A stretch of 64,000 nucleotides of DNA from Pirellula sp. Its GTDB lineage: Bacteria; Planctomycetota; Planctomycetia; Pirellulales; PNKZ01. How positions within the stretch are numbered: position 1 is the first letter of the stretch; each line of letters opens with the position of its first letter. The stretch is taken from the NCBI GenBank assembly GCA_013822735.1, contig PNKZ01000002.1, positions 558,001-622,000 on the forward strand, given 5' to 3'. Below, piece by piece: positions 1 to 9,754 of this stretch. The notes beneath the pieces were generated by a model. That model did no database searches, had not been told where the DNA came from, and was given only the letters and a program-made list of their open reading frames with translations. The translations under genes and the position numbers were made by a program.

Positions 1-84
1 GGCTGCAGATCTAAGGTTCACTGCCTAAGATTTACTGCGGCTTCCCTCCGTGTCGCTCCTTCCCGCCGAACGAGGATTTGCCCG

Positions 85-3000
85 ATGCCGCATCGTGCCG
101 TCCGGCCGACGTTGCCCCTGCGCACCTTCTTGGTGTGCTTGCTGCTCTCCGGAAATCTCGATCCTGCGTGCGCCAATGACGACGCAGGCGTCGAACTGTA
201 CGAGAAGAAGGTCCGGCCCGCCCTCGTCGAACATTGCGTGAAATGTCATGGCCCTGAGAAGCAAGAAGGGGGCCTGCAGGTTGATAGCGTCGCGGCGATG
301 TTGCGCGGGGGCGATCAAGGGCCCGCGCTCATGCCCGGCGACCCCGATGCGAGCCTGTTGATACAAGGCATTCGTTACGACGACATCAACTTCCAGATGC
401 CGCCCAAAGGGAAGATGCCGAGCGACGTCGTGAAGGCGCTCGAAGAGTGGGTTCGCGCAGGGGCACCGGCTCCCTCATCCGAGCAGAAAACGCCGGGCGC
501 GTCGGCTGTGAAGAAGTTCGACCTTGCCGAACGGGCCAAGCATTGGTGCTTCCAACCCCTCGCAAAGACGAAGCCGCCGGTAGTCGGCAACCGTGCGTGG
601 CCGCGCGGCGATGTTGATCGTTTCGTGCTACAGAAGCTCGAAGAAGCAAAGCTGCGCCCGGCGCCGCAGGCCGAACCGCATGAAATCATTCGCCGCCTTT
701 CGTTCGACCTAATCGGGCTACCGCCGACGGCGGCCGATGTCGCGTCGTTTGTCGCAGAGTTTACTGCGGCTAAAGACGATACGGCACGTGACAAGGTCTA
801 CGGAGCGTTGGTCGATCGGTTGCTCGCCTCGCCGCACTTCGGCGAGCGTTGGGCCCGGCATTGGCTCGACTTGGTGCGCTACGCCGAATCGCGCGGCCAC
901 GAGTTCGACTATTTGATTCCCAACGCCTTTCAGTATCGCGACTATGTGATTCGGGCGCTGAATGCCGACGTGCCGTACGATCGGTTCGTCGTCGAGCATC
1001 TGGCCGGCGATCTACTGGCCGAGCCCCGCCGACATCCGCAGACCGGGGGCAATGAATCAATTCTCGGTACCGGCTTTTGGTTTCTCGGCGAAGAATGTCA
1101 TTCGCCCGTGGATATTCGCCAAGACGAAACGGATCGGATCGACAATAAGATCGACGTGATGTCGAAGACGTTCCTCGGGCTGACTTTGGCCTGCGCCCGT
1201 TGCCACGATCACAAGTTCGACGCCCTCTCGACAAAAGACTATTACGCCATGTCGGGCTTCGTACTCGGCATGAGCTATCGACAGTCGGCGTTCGAGGTTG
1301 CGGAGCATAACCGCCGTATCGCAGAGCAAATTCGCATTCTTGACGCCCGACACGAAGCCGCGGTTCGGCAGGCGCAATGGGAGCTTTGGCAGCCGACGCT
1401 CGCGATCGTCGATCGCTACCTGTTGGCGGCGCGCGAAGTCCATATCAAGTCGAGTCGGGACGATACCGCATCTGCAAAGGTGTCGGCGGTACGTGCAGCG
1501 GCGCTAAAGCACGGCCTCGAAGAATCGCGATTGCAGGCTTGGATCGACTATCTGCAATCTCCGGCGACCCAAGATGATGTTTTTGCGCGCTGGCGCGAGT
1601 TTATGCGTAGCGGCAAGATCCCCGAGGCTAAGGAGCTCGAGTCCAGCGCGGCCTCCAGGACCTTCGCGCCGCGCATCATCGTTGACTATGGAAATATTTC
1701 GGCTCGCGACTGGTTGGAAGAGGGCCTAGTGTTCGGCGGTCGAGCGCGGCGTGCTGGTGAATTGTGCATTGGCGACGATCTGCAACGTCCGCTTAGCCGC
1801 GTGGAGACGGACTCTGCGGCGGTCGCCGACCTTCGGATGGATCCGCCCTCCGATCATCCGAGCGAAGGTGAACCAGGCAAAATTCAGTGGCGCCAAGCCG
1901 GCCGCACATTGAAGACTCCCACATTCACGCTGAATACCGGCAAACTTCGGTATCTCATTCGCGGCAGCGGGCACATATTCGCTTCGGTTGCTTCTCATCG
2001 CATGATCAACGGGCCGTTGCACGGCAGCTTGGTTCGCGATTTCCCGACTGATGGTGATGGATACCGTTGGGTCGAGCATGACCTTTCGGCGTATGTTGGG
2101 CAGCGCATGCACGTCGAATTCTCCCCCTACGAGCTGGACGATCTTAAAGAAGGTCAGTCATCCGAACTCGCGATTGGCGGGGTGATTGAGCTGCCTGATT
2201 CCACTCAGCCGATGCCTGAATGGAATTTTGAAAGCGTCGACCAACGTCGAGCCGAAGAACGCGCGTTATGGTTTATCCTACAGGAAGTTACGAGCCTGAA
2301 GTCAGGAGATGTTCCAGCTCACGTGTTGGCCGAACTCTATAAGAGCGTGCTAACGAAAAGTGCCCGAAGCGTGTTGCATGGCGATGGTCCGCCGAAGTGG
2401 ATTGAAGCCCGCATCGTAAATGAGATGTTGAAGCACGGCACGTTATGGAACGCTCCGTCGCCGAAGCCCGCGACGCAGATCGCCGATTATTTTTCCCGCC
2501 GTGCGGAGTTGCTAAAGCAATTGAAGCCGAACGCCACGACGGCGCCGGCGGCGTGGGAAGGCTCGGCCGTGGATGAGTATGTACTCGTGCGGGGCAACCA
2601 TCGCACGGTCGGCGAACTCGTGCCGCGGCGATTCTTAGAGGCAATCGACGGCGAGTCGCCCGACGCCTATCGCACAACCGGCGGCCGGCTTGCCTTGGCC
2701 GAGCGGCTGGTCGATCGGAGCGATCCGCTGCCGGCTCGCGTAATGGTCAATCGACTGTGGCAGCATCTCTTCGGCGCCGGCCTCGTTCGCACGGTCGACA
2801 ATTTCGGCAGCATGGGCGAGCTACCGACGCATCCGGAGTTGCTCGATCATCTGGCTCGGAAGTTTATGGACCAAGGGTGGTCGGTCAAAAGTATGCTGCG
2901 TGAGTTGGCGATGTCGCAGACCTATCGCATGTCGAGCCGTGCCGCGGAGCGATCCGTTACAGACGCCGATCCGGCGATCGCCGACCCGGAAAACAAACTG

Positions 3001-3573
3001 CTCCATCGCGCTCGGGTCAAACGTTTGGAAGCGGAAATTGTTCGCGACGCGATGCTCGCAGTTTCCGGGCGTCTCGACGCGCAGCTTTACGGACCGAGCA
3101 TCGGCGTGTACATCACGCCGTTTATGGACGGGCGCGGCAAGCCGCAGAGCGGACCTCTCGACGGGATGGGGCGTCGCAGCATCTATCTCAAGGTGCGCCG
3201 CAATTTTTTGAACCCGATGTTTCAAGCGTTCGACTACCCCACCCCGTTTACCAGCGTCGGCCGTCGCAGCGTTTCGAACGTGCCGCAGCAGGCGCTGGCT
3301 CTGATGAACGGCCTGCTCCCCGCGGAGTTGGCCAAGCAATGGGCCGGTAGCACTTTAAAGGACACGGCGTTGTCGTCAGCCGACGACCGCATTCGCCGGC
3401 TTTATCACGCGGCGTTTGCGCGCGAACCTTCCGCAGATGAACTGGCCGCCGGCCAAGAGTTTCTTCGCGACCAGCAGAAGCTCTATGAAGCCGCGACGCC
3501 GGACGATCCGCGTGTGTGGACCGATTATTGCCAGGTGCTGCTGAACACCAAGGAATTCATTTTCATTCCGTAG
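85..3573 (+). CDS. DUF1549/DUF1553 protein with N-terminal planctomycete cytochrome c domain (PSCyt1-PSCyt2-PSD1)
   Basis: Secreted 1162-residue protein of a family expanded in planctomycetes. A signal peptide covers about residues 1-30. A c-type heme motif CVKCH lies at 51-55 in the PSCyt1 domain. The DUF1549 region (about 165-400) carries a second CxxCH (CARCH, near 370), and the C-terminal third (about 870-1160) is DUF1553 and ends in the usual KEF motif. The middle holds an insert that resembles a beta-rich binding module; I could not name it. The next gene (DUF1501) starts 6 nt downstream, so the two are almost certainly cotranscribed. Biochemical activity of the family is not established; an extracytoplasmic redox role linked to polysaccharide use is inference. 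The start is supported by a GAGG 10 nt upstream. Confidence 0.93.
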   Translation: MPHRAVRPTLPLRTFLVCLLLSGNLDPACANDDAGVELYEKKVRPALVEHCVKCHGPEKQEGGLQVDSVAAMLRGGDQGPALMPGDPDASLLIQGIRYDDINFQMPPKGKMPSDVVKALEEWVRAGAPAPSSEQKTPGASAVKKFDLAERAKHWCFQPLAKTKPPVVGNRAWPRGDVDRFVLQKLEEAKLRPAPQAEPHEIIRRLSFDLIGLPPTAADVASFVAEFTAAKDDTARDKVYGALVDRLLASPHFGERWARHWLDLVRYAESRGHEFDYLIPNAFQYRDYVIRALNADVPYDRFVVEHLAGDLLAEPRRHPQTGGNESILGTGFWFLGEECHSPVDIRQDETDRIDNKIDVMSKTFLGLTLACARCHDHKFDALSTKDYYAMSGFVLGMSYRQSAFEVAEHNRRIAEQIRILDARHEAAVRQAQWELWQPTLAIVDRYLLAAREVHIKSSRDDTASAKVSAVRAAALKHGLEESRLQAWIDYLQSPATQDDVFARWREFMRSGKIPEAKELESSAASRTFAPRIIVDYGNISARDWLEEGLVFGGRARRAGELCIGDDLQRPLSRVETDSAAVADLRMDPPSDHPSEGEPGKIQWRQAGRTLKTPTFTLNTGKLRYLIRGSGHIFASVASHRMINGPLHGSLVRDFPTDGDGYRWVEHDLSAYVGQRMHVEFSPYELDDLKEGQSSELAIGGVIELPDSTQPMPEWNFESVDQRRAEERALWFILQEVTSLKSGDVPAHVLAELYKSVLTKSARSVLHGDGPPKWIEARIVNEMLKHGTLWNAPSPKPATQIADYFSRRAELLKQLKPNATTAPAAWEGSAVDEYVLVRGNHRTVGELVPRRFLEAIDGESPDAYRTTGGRLALAERLVDRSDPLPARVMVNRLWQHLFGAGLVRTVDNFGSMGELPTHPELLDHLARKFMDQGWSVKSMLRELAMSQTYRMSSRAAERSVTDADPAIADPENKLLHRARVKRLEAEIVRDAMLAVSGRLDAQLYGPSIGVYITPFMDGRGKPQSGPLDGMGRRSIYLKVRRNFLNPMFQAFDYPTPFTSVGRRSVSNVPQQALALMNGLLPAELAKQWAGSTLKDTALSSADDRIRRLYHAAFAREPSADELAAGQEFLRDQQKLYEAATPDDPRVWTDYCQVLLNTKEFIFIP

Positions 3574-3579
3574 GTTGCC

Positions 3580-5001
3580 ATGCATTGTCAGAACTTTCAG
3601 CAGCGTCCGGTTTCGCGTCGCGAGATGCTGGCTCGTTGCGCCGGCGGCTTCGGCGGCGCGGCTTTGGCGGCGTTGCTGAATGATCAAGCGTACGGCGCGG
3701 CTCCCGCCAAACCGCTGGGCAATGTATCGCCGCACCATCCGGCGCGGGCGAAGAGCGTTATTTTCTTGTACATGGACGGCGGCCCGTCGCAGATCGACAC
3801 GTTTGACCCGAAGCCGTTGCTCGACAAAGAGCACGGCAACCCGATCAAGTTGAAGACGCCGCCGACGCAATTCGCCAACGTCGGCAAAGTACTCAAGTCG
3901 CATTGGAAGTTTCGCAACTACGGCGAGTGTGGGCTTCCCGTGAGCGACTTGCTGCCGCACACGGCCACGTGCGCGGACGATCTCTGCGTTGTGCGCTCGA
4001 TGACGTCGAATTTTTCCGAGCACACTTTCGCAAACTACTTCCTGCACTCCGGCAGCGGTTTGCAAGGTCGGCCGAGCATGGGGGCGTGGACCACCTATGG
4101 CCTGGGAAGCGAATGCCGCGATTTGCCCGGCTTCATCGTGCTTAACGGCGGGCTCATTCCGCCGGGCGGCCTCGATACCTTTGGCGCCGGATTTTTGCCC
4201 GCGGCGTATCAAGGCTCGGTCTTTAAGGCCGGCAAATCCGGCGTGGCCGACGTGCAACCCCAGGAACCGAGCGCGGCGTTGCAGCGGAATAAATTAAAAC
4301 TGATCGAACGGCTCGACCGCGCGAATCTCCTGCGCCGCGATCCTGACGATGCGCTCGAGTCGGCGGTCGCCAACTATGAGTTGGCTTACCGCATGCAACA
4401 GACTGTACCCGAGGTGATGGACCTCACTAAGGAGTCCGCCGCCACGCGCAAGCTTTACGGGCTCGACGCGGAATACGAACCGACGCGTATTTTCGGATCG
4501 ATGTGTCTTTCGGCGCGACGGCTCGTCGAGCAAGGGGTGCGGTTCATCGAGGTCACCTGTCCGAGCGTCGGCACCGACCGTTGGGATCAGCACGGCAAGC
4601 TCAAGGAAGGGCACGAGCGCAACTGCCGCGCCGTCGACCAGCCGACTGCTGGACTATTGAAGGATCTCAAGAGCCGCGGACTGCTCGACGAAACGCTCGT
4701 CATCTGGGGAGGCGAGTTCGGCCGCACGCCGATGGCGCAAGGTACCGACGGTCGTGATCATAACCCGTTCGGCTTTACGATGTGGCTCGCCGGCGGCGGC
4801 GTTCGCGGCGGCACGACCTACGGCAAGACGGACGAGTGGGGTTACTTCGCCGTCGAGAACAAGGTCGAGATCCACGATCTGCACGCGACGATGTTGCATC
4901 TGCTCGGAGTCGATCACAAGAGATTGACGTATCGCTTCGGCGGCCGCGATTTCCGGCTGACCGACGTCTTCGGCGAAGTCATGCACGAGATTCTGGCATA
5001 G
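3580..5001 (+). CDS. DUF1501 (sulfatase-fold) protein with Tat signal
   Basis: DUF1501 family, 473 residues, related in fold to alkaline phosphatase and sulfatases. The N-terminus has a twin-arginine motif (SRREML) followed by a small-residue hydrophobic stretch, indicating Tat export. The conserved MDGGPSQIDTFDPK segment and the C-terminal GGEFGRTP and GRDHNP motifs are present. It follows the DUF1549/DUF1553 gene by 6 nt; this pairing is standard in planctomycetes and recurs in this window at 26539-30254. The substrate is unknown. It lacks the CxPSR motif of true sulfatases, so it should not be called a sulfatase. Confidence 0.93.
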   Translation: MHCQNFQQRPVSRREMLARCAGGFGGAALAALLNDQAYGAAPAKPLGNVSPHHPARAKSVIFLYMDGGPSQIDTFDPKPLLDKEHGNPIKLKTPPTQFANVGKVLKSHWKFRNYGECGLPVSDLLPHTATCADDLCVVRSMTSNFSEHTFANYFLHSGSGLQGRPSMGAWTTYGLGSECRDLPGFIVLNGGLIPPGGLDTFGAGFLPAAYQGSVFKAGKSGVADVQPQEPSAALQRNKLKLIERLDRANLLRRDPDDALESAVANYELAYRMQQTVPEVMDLTKESAATRKLYGLDAEYEPTRIFGSMCLSARRLVEQGVRFIEVTCPSVGTDRWDQHGKLKEGHERNCRAVDQPTAGLLKDLKSRGLLDETLVIWGGEFGRTPMAQGTDGRDHNPFGFTMWLAGGGVRGGTTYGKTDEWGYFAVENKVEIHDLHATMLHLLGVDHKRLTYRFGGRDFRLTDVFGEVMHEILA

Positions 5002-5121
5002 TTTGTTGTGGTCATCGGCACCGTCGTTTCTTGGTTGCGATACTTTGGCCGGCGAACCATACTACGGCGGCTATTCGGCCGTATTCATCCGCATCCCTAC
5101 TTCCCGTTTATAGGTTGCATC

Positions 5122-5970
5122 ATGTTCGCCGAGCGTTTCCTTCGCCGTTTGCCGGTCGTTCTGGGTTTGATTGTCGGAATGCAAGATTCGCTGCGTGCGG
5201 CCGACGAAAAGCCGGCGTCGAAACCGGTTGCGAGCGAGAAGAGCGAAGGGAAGTCGGCTAAGCCTGCTGCGAAGCCGGAAGCCAAGCCCGCCGTGAAGAA
5301 GCCGGCGAAGGTAAGCCGTGAATACGTCAGCGGCAAAAAATGGGACGAGCCGAAGATCGTGACGCCCGGTGCGGCCGGTGCTCCACCGTCGGATGCGATC
5401 GTCCTATTCGACGGTGAGAACCTAGCCAAGGAATTCAGCGGGGGCGACGGTTGGATCGTCTCCGACGGCGCGGTGACGGTCGGAGGGAAGGGGGGCGTCG
5501 AATCGCGGCGCAAGTTCGGCAGCTGCCAGCTCCATATCGAATGGGCGACGCCGAAGGAAGTGAAGGGGGAAGGGCAGGGGCGCGGCAACAGCGGCGTGTA
5601 CTTGATGGGAATGTACGAGGTTCAGATCCTCGATTCCTACGACAATAAAACCTACTTCGACGGCCAAGCCGCCTCGATCTACAAGCAACGTCCGCCGCTC
5701 GTGAACGCTTGTCGCAAGCCGGGTGAGTGGCAAACGTACGACATCATCTTCACCGCGCCGGTGTTCGAGGCCGACGGGAAGTTGAAGTCGCCGGCGGCTG
5801 TTACGGTGCTGCACAACGGCGTGCTCGTACAAAACCACTTTGAGCTCGAAGGGGGGACGTTCTACGATCGCCCGCCGGCGTACTCGAAGCATGCCGAGAA
5901 GCTGCCGTTCTCACTGCAGAACCACGGCAACCCGACGCGATTCCGCAACATTTGGATTCGCGAACTATAA
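5122..5970 (+). CDS. DUF1080 (3-keto-disaccharide hydrolase-like) secreted protein
   Basis: Secreted protein of 282 residues. A signal peptide (MFAERFLRRLPVVLGLIVGM...) is followed by a Lys/Ala/Pro-rich linker (about 25-70) and a DUF1080 jelly-roll domain with the typical LFDGENL, NSGVYLMG and YEVQILDSYDNKT segments. I chose the ATG at 5122 because it gives a clean signal peptide; an in-frame start at 5008 would add 38 residues. DUF1080 domains are known as concanavalin-like folds and some hydrolyse 3-keto-glycosides. Position after the DUF1549-DUF1501 pair suggests a common carbohydrate role. Its stop codon overlaps the convergent glycosyltransferase gene by 6 nt. Confidence 0.88.
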   Translation: MFAERFLRRLPVVLGLIVGMQDSLRAADEKPASKPVASEKSEGKSAKPAAKPEAKPAVKKPAKVSREYVSGKKWDEPKIVTPGAAGAPPSDAIVLFDGENLAKEFSGGDGWIVSDGAVTVGGKGGVESRRKFGSCQLHIEWATPKEVKGEGQGRGNSGVYLMGMYEVQILDSYDNKTYFDGQAASIYKQRPPLVNACRKPGEWQTYDIIFTAPVFEADGKLKSPAAVTVLHNGVLVQNHFELEGGTFYDRPPAYSKHAEKLPFSLQNHGNPTRFRNIWIREL

Positions 5971-7107
5971 GTTGCCCGAGGCGGCCGCGCATTTCGCGAG
6001 ACTGCGATTCGCGATAGAGCGATAGAGCTCGAGCAGTTCGGCGGCGCCGTCGTTTCGCTCCGCTCCGGCAAGGAACTGCGTACGACCGGCGGCGCCGAGC
6101 CGTTGCCGCAAAGGTTCGTCGAGCAGCAATTGGTGAATCTGCCGCGTGAGTGCGCCGGGATCGTGCGGCGGCGCGAAGAGTCCGTCGATCTCCGGACGAA
6201 CCTGCTCGCGGCGAATCGGCGTGTCGACGCAGACGACCGGAATGCCGCAACGCTGCGCTTCGGCGATCCCGCGCGATGGGCCGTCGACGACCGCCGCATC
6301 GACGTAGACGGTAAAGTGTCGAATGAGTTCCGCGGCGTCGAGTCGCGTGCCGGGAAAAACTGTGAGGTCGGGCATTCGCATTCGTTCACAGAAAGTGCGA
6401 ATGTCCGCGGCGGCGGGTCCGTCGCCGCAAAATACGAAGCGGACATCCTGATGCGCCATTCGCAGCAAGGCCGCGGCAAAGATGGCGTCGCGGATGCTCT
6501 TCGTCGTCGTGAATCGGCACGCCGTGCCGATCAAGCGTGCGTTCATGGGCAACCCGAGTTCGCGAAGTACGTCGGTACGCTCCCGTGGTTGGGCTTCAGC
6601 GAAGGGGGCATCGGGGATGGTTCGCCACCGAGGCGCGAGGCCGAGGTCACGAAATGCCGCGAGTGCTTGTGCCTTTAGCGCCGCCGAGGGGGAAATAATT
6701 CGCGCGGACCGCGCCAGCACGACTCGACCGACTTGCCGACGAGCCCAGGAAAGCTTCGAGGGCGGATTGCGAAAAGCGCAAATATAGGCAATGCCTCCGA
6801 GAGCAAGCATCGGACCGACGTTATAAAGCGTCCATTCGTCCCACAAGTGCGCGACGTCGGGCCGTGCCGCAATCACCGCTTTCGCCATACGCAGCGCCGT
6901 GGCCGCGGAGGCCGGGTCGCGAACTCCGAAAACCTGCGGGCAAACGCCCGCAACAGCGAGTGCATCGTTCAACGCGCCGCCGGTTGCCGCAAATAAGCGG
7001 GAAGCGACTCCGCTGCGGTTCGAGGCGTTTACCACATCATGCAGCGCGCGCTGCGTCCCCCAAGGTTGTAGAGAACGGACGACATGTACGACGCTGAGCG
7101 GGCTCAC
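5965..7107 (-). CDS. glycosyltransferase family 4
   Basis: A 380-residue GT-B fold glycosyltransferase. The N-terminal half opens with VVHVVRSLQPWGTQRALHDV, typical of the acceptor domain. The C-terminal half has the nucleotide-sugar part (RFVFCGDGP, about residues 210-225) and an E-x7-E-like region around DGPSRGIAEAQRCGIPVV. It overlaps the upstream family-4 gene by 4 nt (ATGA), so translation is probably coupled. Donor and acceptor sugars cannot be told from sequence; a role in envelope polysaccharide or LPS is inferred from the nearby kds genes. Confidence 0.87.
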   Translation of the reverse strand: MSPLSVVHVVRSLQPWGTQRALHDVVNASNRSGVASRLFAATGGALNDALAVAGVCPQVFGVRDPASAATALRMAKAVIAARPDVAHLWDEWTLYNVGPMLALGGIAYICAFRNPPSKLSWARRQVGRVVLARSARIISPSAALKAQALAAFRDLGLAPRWRTIPDAPFAEAQPRERTDVLRELGLPMNARLIGTACRFTTTKSIRDAIFAAALLRMAHQDVRFVFCGDGPAAADIRTFCERMRMPDLTVFPGTRLDAAELIRHFTVYVDAAVVDGPSRGIAEAQRCGIPVVCVDTPIRREQVRPEIDGLFAPPHDPGALTRQIHQLLLDEPLRQRLGAAGRTQFLAGAERNDGAAELLELYRSIANRSLAKCAAASGNL

Positions 7108-8294
7108 GACGTCGCCTCCTGAGCGACGGGGCGCGCGATCGAACCGAGGATCGATTCGTATTCGTCGGCCATCGTCGATAGGGAGCGTGTGCGTTGAACT
7201 CGCTCCCGTGCCGCGGTTCCAAGCCTGCGCGCGAGAGGGGCGTCGTCGAGAATTCGCAAGAGTGCTTGGGCGAGGGCCGCATCATCGTGCTTTTCGAACA
7301 AGATCGCTTCTTGGTCGGTCGTAACTAAGTCGCGCGCCGTTGTCGTGTCGGCGGCGATAATGGGTAGGCCGAACGAGGCGGCCTCCAAAATACCGAGTCC
7401 GATGCCGTCCTCAAGTGCCGGACAAACGGCAATGTCGGCGGCGCGCAAGGCATCCTCCACGTCGTCAAACGCGCCTGTGAGCCGCACGCTCGACGCCAAG
7501 CCGAGTTCGATCGCCTTCTCTCGCAAATAGCCGGCATCCGGCCCTTCGCCGACGAGCCAGAGCATGTCGCGCCGGCCGCTTTCGACAATGCGTCGCCAAG
7601 CCGCGAGCAGCGTATCAAGCCCCTTGCCGAGGCGTAACCGGCCCACGTAGACGACCAAAGACTGCGTCGCTGCCAACGCCAGCGCGGGATCTACCGAGGC
7701 CAGATTGCGACGAGCTTCGTGGCGTTGCCCTAAGTCGGTCGCGCTGCGCCGCGGAATGCCGAGCGTAATGGAACGGATGCGCGATCTCGCATAACCGGCG
7801 GCCGTGAGTTCGCGCTGCAAGAGCGGCGTCAGCGCGAGAAATGCGTCGGCGCCGAAGCACGTTTGCTTTACCCGACGTCCGCCGCGCCGTTCGATCTGCA
7901 AATGGCAATCCCCTTCAGCACCGGGACGCTCCGGCTGTAAGGCGACGACAGCCCCTCCGCGGCGCTTTTCACCCAGCAACGTGACGGCGTCGTTCAGCAT
8001 TCCCGAGACGAGTACGACGTCGGTTTGCGATCGCAAAGCGCGACACGTCGCCGAAAGTCGTCGGGCATAGCGAGCCTCTCCCCAGCAGCCGTTCGTCGGC
8101 GGATCGATGCGGCAAACACGCACGCCTGCGTAGTCGGTTTCGTCGGGCCAATCGGCGTGCCAGCGCGGGGTGACCACGGTCGCCTTGTGGCCCCGACGCA
8201 CCCATTCGCCGAGCAGTCGGATTGAAAGGTTTTCCAACCCGCCCGTCAGCGGACGGAAGCGGCGCGTTACAAAAAGCAAGCGAAGCGCAGTCAC
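7104..8294 (-). CDS. glycosyltransferase family 4
   Basis: A 396-residue GT-B glycosyltransferase. It has the glycine-rich acceptor loop FRPLTGGLENLSIRL near the N-terminus. The C-terminal donor domain has VVYVGRLRLGKGLDTLL, WLVGEGPD and the catalytic EDGIGLGILE (E-x7-E) motif. It overlaps hpt upstream and a second glycosyltransferase downstream by 4 nt each, giving a tightly coupled three-gene operon. The two enzymes probably act in sequence on one glycan; this is inference from arrangement. Confidence 0.9.
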   Translation of the reverse strand: MTALRLLFVTRRFRPLTGGLENLSIRLLGEWVRRGHKATVVTPRWHADWPDETDYAGVRVCRIDPPTNGCWGEARYARRLSATCRALRSQTDVVLVSGMLNDAVTLLGEKRRGGAVVALQPERPGAEGDCHLQIERRGGRRVKQTCFGADAFLALTPLLQRELTAAGYARSRIRSITLGIPRRSATDLGQRHEARRNLASVDPALALAATQSLVVYVGRLRLGKGLDTLLAAWRRIVESGRRDMLWLVGEGPDAGYLREKAIELGLASSVRLTGAFDDVEDALRAADIAVCPALEDGIGLGILEAASFGLPIIAADTTTARDLVTTDQEAILFEKHDDAALAQALLRILDDAPLARRLGTAARERVQRTRSLSTMADEYESILGSIARPVAQEATS

Positions 8295-8827
8295 GAGCTT
8301 TTTCCGGCCGCGATTTCGTGCGGTTCCAAGGCCGCGATATACGGAAGATTACGATAATGATCGTTGTAATCCAGTCCGTACCCGACGACGAATTCGTCCG
8401 GGATCTCGAACGCGCAGTAGTCCGGCTCGCGCGTCATCTCTTGTCGGCCCCGTTTGCGCAACAGCACGGCGGAGCGAATCGATTTGGGTCCGAGCCCTTG
8501 CATTTTGCCGAGCAGTTCGAAGAGCGTATGACCGGTGTCAAAGATGTCGTCGACCAACAAGACATCGCAACCGGTCAGGTCGGGAAGTAGATCGGCGTTG
8601 ATGAGGAGCTCACCCCGGACAGTCGTCGCTCCACGATAGCTCTTCGCCTGCACGACGCTGACGCGAAGCGGCATATCGAGCAAACGAATAATGTCGGCCA
8701 GAAGCACGACACTGCCCGTCAACACGCCGACGATCGTCAACGGCTTGTCGCCGTAGAAGCGGCCGATGTCTTCCGCCATGCGACGGACGCCGTCGCGCAC
8801 CTCGGCTTCAGTCAGCAATATTTTCAA
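8291..8827 (-). CDS. hpt: hypoxanthine phosphoribosyltransferase
   Basis: Purine salvage enzyme converting hypoxanthine or guanine and PRPP to IMP or GMP. The PRPP-binding loop VDDIFDTG lies at about 92-99, and VGVLTGSVVLLADI and AKSYRGATTVRGEL are family signatures. I chose a TTG start at 8827 because a GGGAG sequence lies 8 nt upstream and the resulting 178 residues match normal Hpt length. The frame stays open 28 codons further upstream, but that extension resembles no Hpt sequence. It is the first gene of an operon with two glycosyltransferases, an unusual partner for purine salvage. Confidence 0.93.
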   Translation of the reverse strand: MKILLTEAEVRDGVRRMAEDIGRFYGDKPLTIVGVLTGSVVLLADIIRLLDMPLRVSVVQAKSYRGATTVRGELLINADLLPDLTGCDVLLVDDIFDTGHTLFELLGKMQGLGPKSIRSAVLLRKRGRQEMTREPDYCAFEIPDEFVVGYGLDYNDHYRNLPYIAALEPHEIAAGKSS

Positions 8828-8988
8828 CGTTGCAACTCCCGCAATCGACGCCGACGACCTTCGAAATATTTCCCGGCAAATTTCCCGTCGGGCGTTCATT
8901 CTATTGAGCACCCGGCGAATGCCAATACATTGGATCGCCTACGAACCGCGCAAAACGAAAAAATCAGAATGTTCCGTGGAGAATCGCC

Positions 8989-9744
8989 GTGCCCGCCGGT
9001 AAGGGAACTTGGACGGAAGAACGAGTCGCGGGTCACACCGTCGATCTTTACGAACCGCCGCAGCGCAATCCGCACGGCTATGTAGTGCTGTTTTTGCACG
9101 GCGTGCATCTCGGGCGACTCGTCGAAAACGAGGCCTTCTGCCGCGAGTTCGACCGCTACGGGTTGCCGGTTGTGGGCCCGATGACGGCGCGCAGCTGGTG
9201 GACCAATCGTATCTGCCGCGAGTTCGATCCCGCGCTCACCGCCGAACGTCATGTGCTCGACAATATCCTGCCGTTTATCGGTGATCGATTCGGCGCCGTT
9301 CCCGGGCGCATCGCGCTCCTGGGCACGAGCATGGGGGGCCAGGGGGCGCTTCGCTTCGCCTTCAAATATCCGGCGAAGTTTCCGATCGCCGCGGCCGTGA
9401 GCCCGGCGATCGATTACCAGATTCGGTTCTACGAAGAAGAGGATGACCCCCTCGCCGAGATGTACGACGATCCTGAGGCGGCCCGACAGGATACGGCAAC
9501 GCTCCACGTGCATCCGCTGAACTGGCCGCGGAATATCTGGTTTTGCAGCGATCCGGCCGATCATCGTTGGCACGAAAGCTCAGAGCGACTCCACATGAAG
9601 TTGTTTTCGCTCGGCATCATGCATGAATACGATTTGGAAACGACCGCCGGAGGGCATGGCTGGGATTACTACAACCACATGGCGCCCAAGGCCCTGGAAT
9701 TTATTGCGCAGCGTTTAGATCAAGAGCGGCTGCGCGTCGTATAG
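8989..9744 (+). CDS. esterase of the alpha/beta-hydrolase family (esterase D-like)
   Basis: A 251-residue cytoplasmic hydrolase without a signal peptide. The nucleophile elbow GTSMGG puts the catalytic serine at residue 114. An HG oxyanion motif (LFLHGVHLG) is near residue 37, a probable acid lies in the FCSDPADHRWH segment and the catalytic histidine in GGHGWDYYNH. The fold resembles the putative esterase/S-formylglutathione hydrolase group. It begins with GTG at 8989, preceded by a GGAG site. It stands alone between divergent and convergent minus-strand genes. Substrate unknown. Confidence 0.85.
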   Translation: MPAGKGTWTEERVAGHTVDLYEPPQRNPHGYVVLFLHGVHLGRLVENEAFCREFDRYGLPVVGPMTARSWWTNRICREFDPALTAERHVLDNILPFIGDRFGAVPGRIALLGTSMGGQGALRFAFKYPAKFPIAAAVSPAIDYQIRFYEEEDDPLAEMYDDPEAARQDTATLHVHPLNWPRNIWFCSDPADHRWHESSERLHMKLFSLGIMHEYDLETTAGGHGWDYYNHMAPKALEFIAQRLDQERLRVV

Positions 9745-9754
9745 CGGCAACACA

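Noticed and set aside
3580-5001. Calling the DUF1501 proteins sulfatases
   Set aside because: They lack the CxPSR formylglycine motif; only the fold is shared.
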